From Valencia hispanica (lineage: Eukaryota > Chordata > Actinopteri > Cyprinodontiformes > Valenciidae): a DNA stretch of 64,000 nt. This document shows, piece by piece, positions 44,654 to 57,100 of the stretch. A model generated the notes under the pieces. It saw only the letters and a program-made list of their open reading frames with translations, was not told where the DNA came from and ran no database searches. Location: positions 7,250,081-7,314,080 of the forward strand of contig OY747712.1 of the NCBI GenBank assembly GCA_963556495.2, given 5' to 3'. Position 1 is the stretch's first letter. Each line of letters begins with the position of its first letter. Made by a program: the position numbers and the translations under genes.

Positions 44654-46770
44654 TATATAGCGGGCTGATACAACAAAAATTTACAATAAATAAATGAGGG
44701 AATAAATAATTAGTTCAGTAAATAAAATTGCAAATAAATGCCTAAATATTATCATCATCAGCATCTTTATTGTCAGACTCAAGATCTATATAAAAGCAAC
44801 ATGAGACACACGCACAACATACACATAAGGGGGTGAGGCGCGTCAGGGGATTCAATAATAAATTTAATTGTCCGGTTTTATTGTTTTTCAACAAGCATGT
44901 GTGTACAAATGGTGTGCGATGTCTTGGGTGGGATTTTTAGAGTGATTTAGACTACGTAGAATTAAAATTTTCCTCCTGTAGACCTATTAAGATGTTAGAA
45001 TTTAATTTTCCAATACAGAGAATACATTACTGCAAAGCGAGAAAGGATGAACTCTTATTAACTTTAAAAATCAACCGAAGCTCAAAATTAGCAGTAGGTT
45101 CAGAGAGATAACACTCTAAGGATGGACACAAATAAAGGAACTGTAACCTAGAAGTACATTAGGGCAGGGCAATTGTACTAGTTTCTGTTACCTTCGTCTT
45201 TATATGGAAAGCTTCATGGTGCAGTGAAGTACGGAAGCGTAGAGCTGCCACACAGGTGAAATAAAAATAGAGCTAAATCATGTTATAATGTGAAAACTTT
45301 ATTGTTCTAGCAACATAACTTTTTTTTGTTTGTACAGTACAATATACTATAACGTTTTTACGGTATAATTTTCACGTTTTAACAACATACATGTTCATCA
45401 CGTTTATAACAAAAAATGTTTCACGTTCTTACAATAAAGATATTACAAATTGTTAAAGCAATATATTTTATTGTAAGAACGTAAAACGTGCTGCGTTCAG
45501 AAACCCAAATCAGGCTGGTGTGGAGAGCCCTCACTTTTGAGGACTATGACCTGGTAGCAACATGGCAACACACATTTTTAATTTCCTTCTCAGTGTATGC
45601 GTTATTATTTCAATACTGTCCAAGCTGTGCAAGAACAGGAAAATCTCTGCATGCTTCAATCCAAGCAGGAAATAGAACTTAATCAGTTCCCAGTCATCAA
45701 CCTTTTGTTTGAAAATTATGTTTGAAGAATAAATAACACTTTATTGTTCAAACATTATACCTTTCCTATTCAGTTGCTTGGTTGAGAGATTTTTAGAATC
45801 TGTCTGAATTTATTGTCATTTGTTCCAGTAATAAATTATCATCAAACAGCATGAGGTACCACATATAGATAACCTGAGTAAATACAAAATGTAGTTCTCA
45901 TAGGGAGTAATTCGTTTAAGGGAACGAGATATCCAAACCAACCTGGTCCTATGTAAAAAAAAAAAACTAGGTACCCCCAAATAACTGGTTCTGCTGTACT
46001 TGCTGCTGGTCTTGGGACAATCAGACATGGGTGTCGTAAATTAACCTGAACCAAAAAATAAAAAATCTGTGTTGTCTGTTTGTGATTTAACTAGCGGGAC
46101 AATTCCTTTGTCACACAGGGGCAGGTAGGTTTTAAGAGCTTTTTTTTTTTAAAACCTCAGTGAATTAAGTTTTTGAGCCTTTTTACATCAAAATTTGTTT
46201 GATCTGAAACCAAAATGATAAAAAAAAAAAAAAGAAGAGCAAGTTTAAAGAACTTCAGTTTGTTTCGCTGCAGTGGTTTAAATCATATCCAGTCCAACAG
46301 CGCAGAATCAAGTCTGATCCAAAGCAGTTATGAACAACCAGATTTAGGAAAACCAGAATGAAGTATCCACTTCGCTGCAGTTCCTCATCCTGAGCAATTG
46401 GAGAGGAACATTCTCCTTTAAACGGGAAGAAATCTCAAGCAGAACCAGAACCAGGCTTGAGAAGGGAGGGCATTCAGCTTTTTTAAAACTCCTGATTCTG
46501 TTTCCTAAAAGAATTGTATTCATAAATTAATAGAAAGCCAGAGGAGATATTTTGGGTCAACTGGAGGCTTCATGAAGATATTTTATTTGAACATCCTGAT
46601 GATAAGGATGTGTTTATATGCATCGCTCAGAGAAAGCTATGTTTCTAGTTATTGCTGTATTAGCTTAATACTACCGGAAACTTGTTCCATGTGGGGCTAA
46701 AAGGACAACCGGAAACATCCTCATGCTGGTTCTGAATGCAAAACTTTAAAATATACATGTATAAAATAAC
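44654..46770. other. Intergenic, mostly unassigned
   Basis: Contains a short inverted repeat (cacgttcttacaataaa at 45422 with its inverse ending near 45483). No exon-like coding region. Confidence 0.4.
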
Positions 46771-46934
46771 CAGGGGTGGGTAGAGCACCCAAAAATTGTA
46801 GTCAGGTAAGAGTAGCACTACTTCAATGTATTTTTACTCCAGTAAAAGTAAAAAGTAGTCATCCAAAAAAAATGACTTGAGTGAGAGTAAAAAGGCTACT
46901 TGAGTACTGAGTAACGTCTGATCTAATATTTTTT

Positions 46935-49303
46935 AAATGATGTCATCAGACGGGCTGACCTGTTAAGATGGCCTTATTAAATGTCAGGTCTATAGTAGGG
47001 AAGACATTTTTAATCAATGATCTTGTCACTGAGCATGGCCTTGATTTTATGTTTTTAACTGAGACTTGGTTAGATCAGAATAGCAGTGTTTCTCTTATCA
47101 AATCGACCCCTCCCAACTTTAGTTTTGTCAACCAGGCCAGACAGAACAGGAGAGGTGGAGGAATTGCTGTTTTATTTAATGAATCATTCCAGTGTAAGCA
47201 GTTATCTCTTGGAAGTTTTCCTTCTTTTCAATATGTTGCTGTAAAGCTGAAGGCCTCATCTACAGCCATGTTTGTTAACATTTATCGGCCTCCAAATTAC
47301 TGTGCTGACTTTAATGATGATTTTAGTGAACTGCTGTCTATAATCTGTGTTGATTTTGACTGTATAATTATTGTTGGTGATTTTAACATCCATGTTGACA
47401 ATCCCCAGAACAAAGGGTCTAAAGACCTGAGTAACACTCTGGACAACTTTGGGCTGACTCAGCATATAACAGAGCCCACACATAATAAGGGTCATATTTT
47501 GGACTTACTGATCTCGAAGGGTCTGGGCATTTCCGAGATTAATGTGCATGATGTGGGCTTGTCTGACCATTGTTGTGTTTTCTTTGAGAGTATAATTTCG
47601 GTTCACATAAATGTTTTAACAGAGGTTATCACAAAACGATGTGTAACTGAAAACACTAGTGACATCTTTAACCAGGTCTTTTCTCTAACACCTGCCCTGT
47701 CAGGGGGTTCAGTCAATGAACTTGTCAACAGCTTTAATGCTAAAATATTAAATGTTATGGATACTATTCCTCCCACTAAGGTGAAGGTTATCTCTGGAAG
47801 GTAAAAGTCTCCGTGGAGAAATTCCACACTGGTGAGAAATGAAAAAAGGGAATGTCGGAAAGCCGAGTGCAGATGGAGAAAAACAAAACTTCAGGTTCAT
47901 TATGACATCTATAAACAGAAACTTCACTCTTATAACTTAACAACTGAGGAATGCAAGAAAATCATATTTTTCTGACATCACCAGAAATAGTCATAGTGCT
48001 CGCGCATTATTAGCTGTAGTCGACAGGCTAACAAACTCTCCTGTGTCAGTAGCACCTGAACTCTATTCCACCAAGGCCTGCAATGAATTCTTCACAGACA
48101 AAATCCAAAATATTAGACAAGCGGTTGGTTCATCAACGGCAGGTTCAGGTTATGTACAGTGTCCATGGAAAATCCGTTTAAACACCATGAAACAGTTTTA
48201 TCTCATAAACAGCAAAGATCTGGAGGACATCTTACATCAACTGAACTCCTCTTGCTGCTTAGACATCCTGCCCACAGGCTTTTTCAAAAAGGTCTCAAAG
48301 ATCTTGGAGTCAGATCTGTTACAGATTGTGAACTCATCTTTAATGTCGGGTGTTTTCCCAGAGCCCCTGAAAACAGCTGTAATTAAACCCCTGCTGAAAA
48401 GAGACAATCTAGACAAGACACAAATGAACAACGACAGGCCCATCTCCAATCTTCCATTTTTAAGTAAGATAATTGAAAAGGCTGTTTTTCATCAACTAAA
48501 TGACTTCTTAAGACAAAGCAACTGCTACGACGTCTTTCAGTCAGGTTTTAGACAGCACCACACACTGAGACTGCTCTGACCAAAGTCATCAATGACATCC
48601 GTTTGAATACTGACAGTGGACAGTTGCAACAGGACCTAGAAAAACTCATCCATGCGTTTATCTTTAGTCGGATTGATAACTGCAACAGCATCTTCACAGG
48701 TCTGCCTAAAAAGTCAATCAGACAGCTGCAGCTGATCCAGAACGCTGCCGCTCGCGTCCTCACTAGAACCAGGAAAGTAGAGCACATCACCCCAGTTCTA
48801 AAGTCCTTACACTGGCTCCCTGTAGCTCAGAGAATAGACTTCAAAATACTCCTACTAGTTTATAAATCATCACATGGCTTAGCACCAAAATATGTTAAAG
48901 ACCTGTTGTCATGGTACCAACCACCAAGACCACTCAGGTCCTCCAACTCTAGCTGACTAAACATCCCTAGACTCAGAACTAAACATGGAGAAGCAGCTTT
49001 CACTTTCTATGCTCCCCTTATCTGGAACAGACTTCCTGACGAGTGTAGAGCTGCTGGAACTCTGAACTGCTTTAAATCGAGACTAAAAACCCATCTGTTT
49101 AGAATTGCCGTCGAGTCATATGTATGAAATGTGTTCATGCTCTCTTAGTTTTTTGATCTTTCTCTTGCTTTATTGTGTATCATGTGTAATGTGTGTTTCT
49201 TTTATGTGTTTTTTTTAAATCACCAAATCATGTAAAGCACATTGAATTACCCTGCTGTTGAAAGTGTGCTATACAAATAAAATTGCCTTGCCTTGCCTTG
49301 CCT
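46935..49303 (+). mobile_element. L2-clade LINE with endonuclease, RT core deleted
   Basis: 46968-47804 is an intact-looking endonuclease frame: MALLNVRSIVGKTFLINDLV, FLTETWLDQ, VGDFNIHVD and LSDHCCVFF. Then come broken frames with LPFLSKIIEKAVFHQLNDFL and FQSGFRQHHT. Near 48615 the sequence jumps to QQDLEKLIHAFIFSRIDN, so the catalytic RT part with YADD is missing. The 3' end is a TTGCC repeat at 49284-49303. Confidence 0.88.
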
Positions 49304-50326
49304 ATATATTAGAATGTCACCAGAAGACCAAGGGCCTGTACAGGCTCTTGGCAAATGCATTGAGGAAATTAATGACTAGATGTGCCACAATTTTCTGCAG
49401 TTGAACAAAAACAAAACGGAGGTAATTGTCTTTGGAGCTAAAGAGAAAAGATTGAAGGTCACCACAGGGCTTCAGTCCATACACCTAAAAACCACCAAGT
49501 ACGTCAGAAATCTGGGTATAGTGATGGACTCAGACCTAAACTTTGAAAAACACATTAAGGCAATCACAAAATCAGCCTACTATCACCTTAAGAATATCTC
49601 AAGGATAAAGGATCTGATGTCTCAGCAGGACCTGGAAAAAGTCCATGCATTCATCTTTAGTCGGCTTGATTATTGTAACAGCGTCTTTACAGGTCTACCT
49701 AAAAAATCAATTAGGAAACTGCAGCTCATCCAGAACTCTGCTGCTCGAGTTCTCACTAAAACCAAAAAAGTGGACCACATCAGTCCAGCTCTGAGGTCTT
49801 TACACTGGCTGCCTGTCTGTCAGAGGATATACTTCAAAGTTCTGCTGCTGGTCTATAAAGCTCTGAATGGTTCAGGATCAAAATACATCAGTGATCTCCT
49901 GACCCAGGATGAACCTACCTGACCCCTCAGGTCATCTGGATCCGCTCTTTTATCAGTTCCCAGAGTCAGAACCAGACATGGAGAAGCTGCGTTCAGCTTC
50001 TATGCTCCACATGTCTGGAACAAACTCCCAGAAAGCCTCAGATCAGCTGAAACACTCAGTTTATTTAAATCCAGGTTAAAGACCCACCTGTTCTCAGCTG
50101 CTTTTGATTAGATTCTTATTCTAAGTTTTTAATCTGCAGGGCTTCTTTTAAGATTCGGTTAAGATATATATATTTTTAATTAATTTAAAATCATGGTTTT
50201 TATTCCTGTACTTTTGCTTTTTCTGCACCCTGTTGTAATGCTTTTGATGTTTTATGTAAATCACTTTGAATTGTCTGGTAACATGAATTGTGCTATACAA
50301 ATAAACTTGCCTTGCCTTGCCTTGCA
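49304..50326 (+). mobile_element. L2-clade LINE, 5'-truncated, second copy
   Basis: It starts directly after the TTGCC tail of the first copy with RMSPEDQGPVQALGKCIEE. It keeps FLQLNKNKTEVIVFGAKEKR, LSQQ-like and [20 protein letters not shown] blocks and ends in its own TTGCC tail. YADD lies upstream of the truncation and is absent. Confidence 0.87.
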
Positions 50327-50929
50327 AAAATATAAAGTTACGGGGCAAATTCTGGTATTTTAGAGACAAAAATCACGAAGAAACACTTATCTACGTCAAT
50401 TCTTTTCAATATAACACCTATACTTACAGTAGGTAATGTATTTGTATGTCTTAGAAAAAGGTAAAAAAGTTAATCCGGTGACAATTTATGGTGTTTACTG
50501 TAAATTCACTTGACCTCGTAATGCAACAAGCTTAAGAGATAGAACATTGCATCAGATAAACAAAGCTTGTGTCCAAACAGGAGGTCTCTTCTTTAACAAG
50601 CAGTAGGTGTGTGTCTGCGTCTAGTGTAAATATTATTTTTTTTCTTCAAACATGTTTGCTCCTCATTCTGTAAAATTACTCACAGTGGGCAGAGCATCTA
50701 GAGGTTTTACTCAAGTAAGTGTATTCTTCCTTACAATAATAATATTCAAGTACAAGTAAAAAAGTGATGGTGCTGTAAAGCTACCCCCCCCCCCCCCAAA
50801 AAAAAAAAAGTTAATCAAGTAAATGAGTAAAAGTAACTAGTTACCACCCACATCTGAAAATAACCTATCCTTTGAGTGAACAGAAACATACGCAGCTTTA
50901 AACCTTTTGTTTTGTTTTTAAAACTTCTT

Positions 50930-51098
50930 TTGACGTCATGTTTTGAGGTTCTCCCTGCTGTTTGTGTCTCCTGACGCTAGGGGGCGATGTGGAGACAGAA
51001 AAAAAAAACACTCACAGCTCTTCGTTTCTGACGTATTTTCCGGTTCCCTTCCCTTCCCTTCTCCGTGCCGTCAGTGGACCTCAACGTGTCCCGACAAA
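50930..51098 (+). promoter_or_regulatory. gtpbp4 promoter and 5' UTR
   Basis: Directly before the start codon lie an ETS-type ttccgg (51038-51043), a CRE-like tgacgta (51029-51035), a pyrimidine-rich run ttcccttcccttcccttct and a CTCF-like gctagggggcgatg (50976-50989). The transcription start itself is inferred to be near the pyrimidine run. Confidence 0.5.
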
Positions 51099-51146
51099 AT
51101 GGCACTTTATAACTTTAAAAAGATTATGGTGGTTCCCACCGCCAAG
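51099..51146 (+). CDS. gtpbp4: gtpbp4 exon 1
   Basis: ATG at 51099 in context acaaaATGg; codes [16 protein letters not shown]. Donor AAG/gtaagt. Confidence 0.96.
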
Positions 51147-54100
51147 GTAAGTTTTATTCGACTTATTTTTACCGTCTTAAATGATTTCCGCTCAAGTCGT
51201 TGTGAGAAATTGTCGAAAGACGGGAGAGAAAAACAGCGAAGGAGGAAAACACGTGTTTTACTTCAGCAGCTTACTGTCCTTTTAAAATACAAACCAAAAG
51301 GCAAAGTTAGCGGTTTATAGTAGATTTATCATGGGAATATAAGGGAAACCGATAGATTTAAAGGGGAAATTGTGGCAGTCTGAAAAATCAGCCGCTAACT
51401 GGACATTTATAGTGGAAATTAGAGAGAAAACCGGATGTAACTGGACTATTTAAGCTGGAAATCAGAGAAATCAGGCAGTTAGCTGGAGATTTGTGATGGA
51501 AATGATAGAAATCAAGAGCTAACTGAGTATTTGTGGTGTAAATAAGATGTAAAACAGGAGGTTACTGGACATTTAGGTTGGAAATATGCAGTTAACCGGA
51601 CATTTATGGTGCAAATTGTAGAAATAGCAGCCTAATGTGGTTTTAAATTAGAGAAACCAACAACAATATGGGTATTCATGATGGAAACCGGAGATAAAAC
51701 AGGAGGTTACTGGACCTTTTTGATAAAAACAAATAAATAAAATAAGTGAGGAAATGACTACTAACTAGATATTTATTGTTCAATTTAAATAAATCAACAA
51801 CATGTTGGGTGTTTATAGTGGAAATCAGTGTGGAAACGGGATCATTAGAGCTCAAACTGGAAAACAGCAGAGGACTCGATATTTATGGTGATAATTTGAG
51901 AAAGTGATGGAAAAAGATGGATGGTCTTAGTGGAAATAAGAGAGAAAACAGGAGGTTACTGGACATCGACAGAAAATCTGTACAATTTTGGTTAAAAAAA
52001 AACATTATGTGAGGAAAAAGCTAACGGGATATTTATGGTAACAATGAAACGAATCAGCAGCAAGTTGTGTGTTTATGGTGGAAATCGATGAGAAAACAAG
52101 AGGGTTACTGGGCTAAAAATCTGTAGTTATTAACCGGACATTTATGCTGAGGAAAAAACGGCTCCTAGTGGAAGATCTTTGGTGGAAATAAGAGAAATTT
52201 ATATAAAGTTGGGTGTATATGTTGGGAAAACCAGAGAAAACAGTAGGTTAAAAAACAGGGCATTTATGGTATATATATAAAAAAAAACTAACTGGATATT
52301 TATGATGAAATTCAGAGAAATCAAGAGCAAACCTTGTGTTTGTTGGTGGAAACACCAGAATCCACGAGGTTACTGGACCTTTAGACTGGAGGTTCATTGT
52401 ATGCTGAGGGCACAAATCAAGTCTCTATATTGTGATATAATCTGCAGCATTTGTGGTAATTATATTTTTTGCGATATATTTTTCTCTTGATTGAGTGTTT
52501 TTGAACATTCTCACATTCCAGATAGATTGCAGCAGACCGCCAACTCCAAAATAAGTATAGAATGCCATTTTAGGAAACATTTATTGTGCAAAATGCATTT
52601 AAAAAGATATTAAAATCTTTTTACAAAAGATGCAACACAAAGATTCTTACAACATAAATGCCAATGAAGATATTTTAAATAAAACAAAAGCTAAATGTTT
52701 TTAAAACGCGAAGTTCAAAATTGTTTAAACTGAAGTGCAAAATGTAACAAGGCAAATAACATTTCTTTCTGCTTTCCTGGTTACTTATTTCTGAATTTAA
52801 TATTGCACAAAAACTAAGTTTTAAAATGCTTAAAGTTCAACAGTGTTTCTTGTCCGTTAAATAGAAAACAAAATTTTAAACTTCCAATATCTAGTGTAAA
52901 TACGAACACTTACTTTTGATCCTCTTTACATAGCTGGTACAAAGTACGTAGGCACAGCTTGATGACATCATCAAAATGTGCAACCATGGTCGGCTGGTAT
53001 AGTCAAAATCTCCACCGTTTGCTAAATTTATACAATTTCTACCTTATATCATTTATATCGCCCACTGCTAGAACAATATCAGTGGATTTATAATCACATT
53101 GAGTAAAGGTTTCGTTTTTCTTCTGTCTTCCACTAAATTTTCTGGTGTAAACTCGATCTGTACCAGTAAGAAGTCGGCCTGAGTGTTTGATCCAGCGCTT
53201 GAGGCCAGATTTGGGATTTGTTTCTGTTCCGACATTTTTCCCAGCTGATTATTAAGAGCAGTAAACTGGGTTTCAGTAAAACAGCCAGCGTTATGCTTGC
53301 GTTTTCACGTCTCTTCTCCATCTCTGCAGGAATTCATCGACATCACTCTGTCCAAAACTCAAAGGAAGACGCCCACGGTGATACACAAGCATTACCAGAT
53401 CCACCGAATCCGGCACTTCTACATGCGGAAGGTGAAGTTCACGCAGCAGAACTACCACGACCGGCTCACGCAGATCCTCACCGACTTCCCGAAACTCGAC
53501 GTAAGGCCACGAGTTTAAGCGCTCCGACCGTCAGTCATGTTGTTTCTGATTCCCCCTGGGGGGGGTAGCCGGCTGCGATCATCTCTCGGTTTTTGTGTCT
53601 CCAGGACATCCACCCGTTTTATGCTGATCTGATGAACGTCCTGTACGACAAAGACCACTACAAGTTGGCCTTAGGACAGATAAACATCGCCAAGAACCTG
53701 ATCGATAAGTGAGTTTAACCGGATGAGACGATCTGGTTCAGAAGTCTCTCTTCATTTCTTTGTTTTCCTTCTGTGATCCAGACTCCCCTGCGATCCGTTA
53801 AGGTCGTCGGGATCAGTGGTTCTCCAGCCTTCCTGAACGTCTTTCAGAGGTTTCTGTTTCACTTTGAGTTTTGCTCTTTTTATACACCAAACATCGAATC
53901 ATCTTCACTTCATGTGCTCATACTTACTTGTTGAAGATGATAACCTATTGAAATCACAGATATGGCGATCAACTTGTTTTTAAAATTTGTTTTTTGGGAG
54001 TAATTATGAAACTGAAGGATGTTGCTAGAGATGCAGTGATATGAAGATCAGGGCAGATGACCGATAATTACCTATGTTATAAATCAAAGAGCCCAACAAC

Positions 54101-57100
54101 CAATTAGAATTTTGTGTGCAGGATATTTAAACCGGGTTAGTTCATTTTTTAAATCTAAAACGACTGTCCATCAGCATAATGACACATCAGATTATTGATA
54201 GAATAATAAAATCTTGTCATGCGTCGTTGGAGAGTTACAGAGGCTCGTGCCGACCACCGCTGCAGAAGGGTATTAAAGAGCGATATAAACGGCATAAGGT
54301 AGAAATGATTAAAAAAAATTGGCTAACGGGGGAGATTTTGACTATACCGGCCTGCAGCGATTGCGCATTTAGATGATGTCATCAAGCTGTGTCTACATAC
54401 TTTGTACCAGGTACGCAAGGAGGATAAATACTGATGTTCGATGTTTGTATTTAAGTTAAAAATGTCTTGTTTTCTTTTTAAAGCAAAAGAAATGTGTTGG
54501 ACCTGAAGAATTTTGAATTCAAATATGAGCAGCTTTACTTTTGTGATATTACATCAATAGCAGAAATACATTGTTTTTTTAGGGGTTTTTTGTATTTCAG
54601 TTTAAACAATTTTGAATTTTATTCCTTTAATGTTTAGTTTGTATTTTATTTAGAATATTTTCATCTTTATGTTTTGAGAATATTTGTGTTGCAGTGTCGG
54701 AAAAAGATTGTTCTTAAAATGTCATTCTATACTTTTTTCGAAGTTGTTGTTCTGCTGCAAATGCATCTAGAATGTGAGAATGTTTAAAAAAAACATAACT
54801 TTGACATATATAAACAGAAGGAAAGAATATACCGCAATAAATTAAATTTACCCCCACATGGTTCAGATTATATCCCAATATAAATTTATGGCCATATTGC
54901 GCAGCCCATGCTGTGGGACTTCCTCCCGCTGTGGCGATAGCTTGTGCGCCAGGAAACGACTCGTTCAGAGAGTCTTTCTGACTTCTGGAGACATTTTCCC
55001 TAATTTCCAAACTTTGGCTGAAGCGGCGCTTTAATCCCAGTCTCCAGTGTAGCAGCGAAGCGCAGATTCAGCCTCCAGAACATCTAAACCCCCATGAGAA
55101 GTCATCTGTCCGAGGCAAAAATCCAAAACCTCATGCAGCGATCCCACTATATGGGACAAGTTTGTGATCATTTCAGTTCCATGTGGATGAAGCTGTGAGA
55201 CGTTCAGGCCGCACCAGGTGAACTGTTCGTAGTTTTTATATGTAGTTCTCTGTTCAGCTGGTTCGGATTGAATAATATTTAAAATAGATAAAAATGTAAA
55301 TACTATTGAATATGTTATTATTTTGAAAATTAGCGGAGGGAAAATAGATTATGGTCGTTTTTTTTTTTTACCCCGTTGGTCAGAATGATGAACAAAAAAA
55401 ATTTCTATTGCTGCTTGTAATGGACACAAAACAGGGAAAGATTCAATGCCAGATAGTGTTATGTTTTTTTTATACACTGTATGTAAACATCTGGTTCTAG
55501 CTGTATCAACTTCATCAGAGACACACGGTGGGAATTCAAGGCGATTTTATAGTTTTCTATGTTAAAAATGAAGCCCAGGCTGGAGATGGTGTTTTAAACC
55601 CTTTCCTGAAACGATTCGGTCAAAGCAGCAGAAACTGAGCAGGATCTCCAAAATACTCTTATCTTGAAGGCTTTTCTCTTTACTTCCTCCAGTGTGGCCA
55701 AAGATTACGTGCGTCTGATGAAGTATGGAGATTCTATGTATCGGTGCAAACAGCTGAAGAGGGCTGCTCTGGGTCGGATGTGCACCATCCTGAAGAGGCA
55801 GAAATCCAGCCTGGAATACCTGGAGCAAGGTGGGAGCAGAACGCCGATCCGTTTACGGCTCGGTTGATGAATTTTTTTGTTTCACCCGTCTGTCTCTGCC
55901 GTTCCTGGTCAGATGTGTGAAACATTTTCCCGTTCCGCTCCCAAAACAGTCCGTCAGCATCTGTCCCGTCTGCCGAGCATCGATCCGAACACCAGGACAC
56001 TGCTGCTGTGCGGATACCCCAACGTGGGCAAGTCCAGCTTCATCAACAAGGTGGGGCTTGGCGCCGACGCTCCCCGAGATGGAGCAAACCTGACCCAGGT
56101 GGTTAATGACCTTTCCCCTCCAGGTCACCAGAGCTGATGTTGACGTGCAGCCGTACGCGTTCACCACCAAGTCTCTGTTTGTGGGTCACATGGACTACAG
56201 ATATCTGCGCTGGCAGGTAGGAAGCTGCTGCTGCTGCTGCAGAAAGGAGCTGCTGAACTTGCGCCAGAGGCGCTCAGCTGGTTTGTTTGTTGTGCGTGCA
56301 GGTGGTGGACACCCCCGGCATCCTGGACCACCCTCTGGAGGAGAGGAACACCATCGAGATGCAGGCCATCACGGCGCTGGCTCACCTGCGGGCGGCGGTC
56401 CTCTACGTCATGGATCCGTCGGAGCAGTGCGGCCACACGCTGCAGGAGCAGCTGGAGCTCTTCGGCAACATCCGACCGCTGTTCGCCAACAAGGTCACAC
56501 CTCAACACGCTACGTATTTATCAGGGGTGTAACGGTACATGTATTCGTATTTCTCTTGTGCGCTCCTGTCGGTTCGGTACGCACGTAACATTATGGACGT
56601 TTCAGACGTGAGCATAAATTCAGCTAATCTGTACGCTTCCTTCTTCCTCAGTCGGTTTTGTGGCCGTTACATTTGTATTAGGGCTGGGCGATATGGCGGA
56701 AAAAATAAAATCTCAGATTTTTCACACGAAATCCGAATTCCGATTTTAATCGAGTCTTTTTCTTTCCCCCTTTACTTTCTTAAACAGAAATGACAGAATC
56801 TATTTTTTTTTTTACTCTTATTTTAATATCTCCTTTGGGAGTCCACCTGAATTCAAAGTTGTGTGCAAAGTTGGTAGCACATACCTGGCCTCCAAAGTTT
56901 TCAGTAGTAAAAATAGCCGTGCTTTTCCACTGTATAAACACGCACCAGATCTTTGGCAATATAAATTGTGATGGCATCTGTCATGGGCGTAAAATTGCGT
57001 ATGGACGGTGTGGACGTGTCCATACCAATATTCCAATGTGCTGAATTGTCCACACCAAAATTGAAATGATACGTTCACGTCAGCGGGTGTTCACGTCGAC

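Larger units (their letters stand above)
46771..50856. mobile_element. hAT element with 8-bp TSD hosting two L2 copies
   Basis: aaaataac flanks it at 46763-46770 and 50857-50864. The ends are caggggtgggtagagcaccc and agttaccacccacatctg. The original element is the outer 160 bp on the left and about 530 bp on the right; the middle is L2 sequence. Confidence 0.85.
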
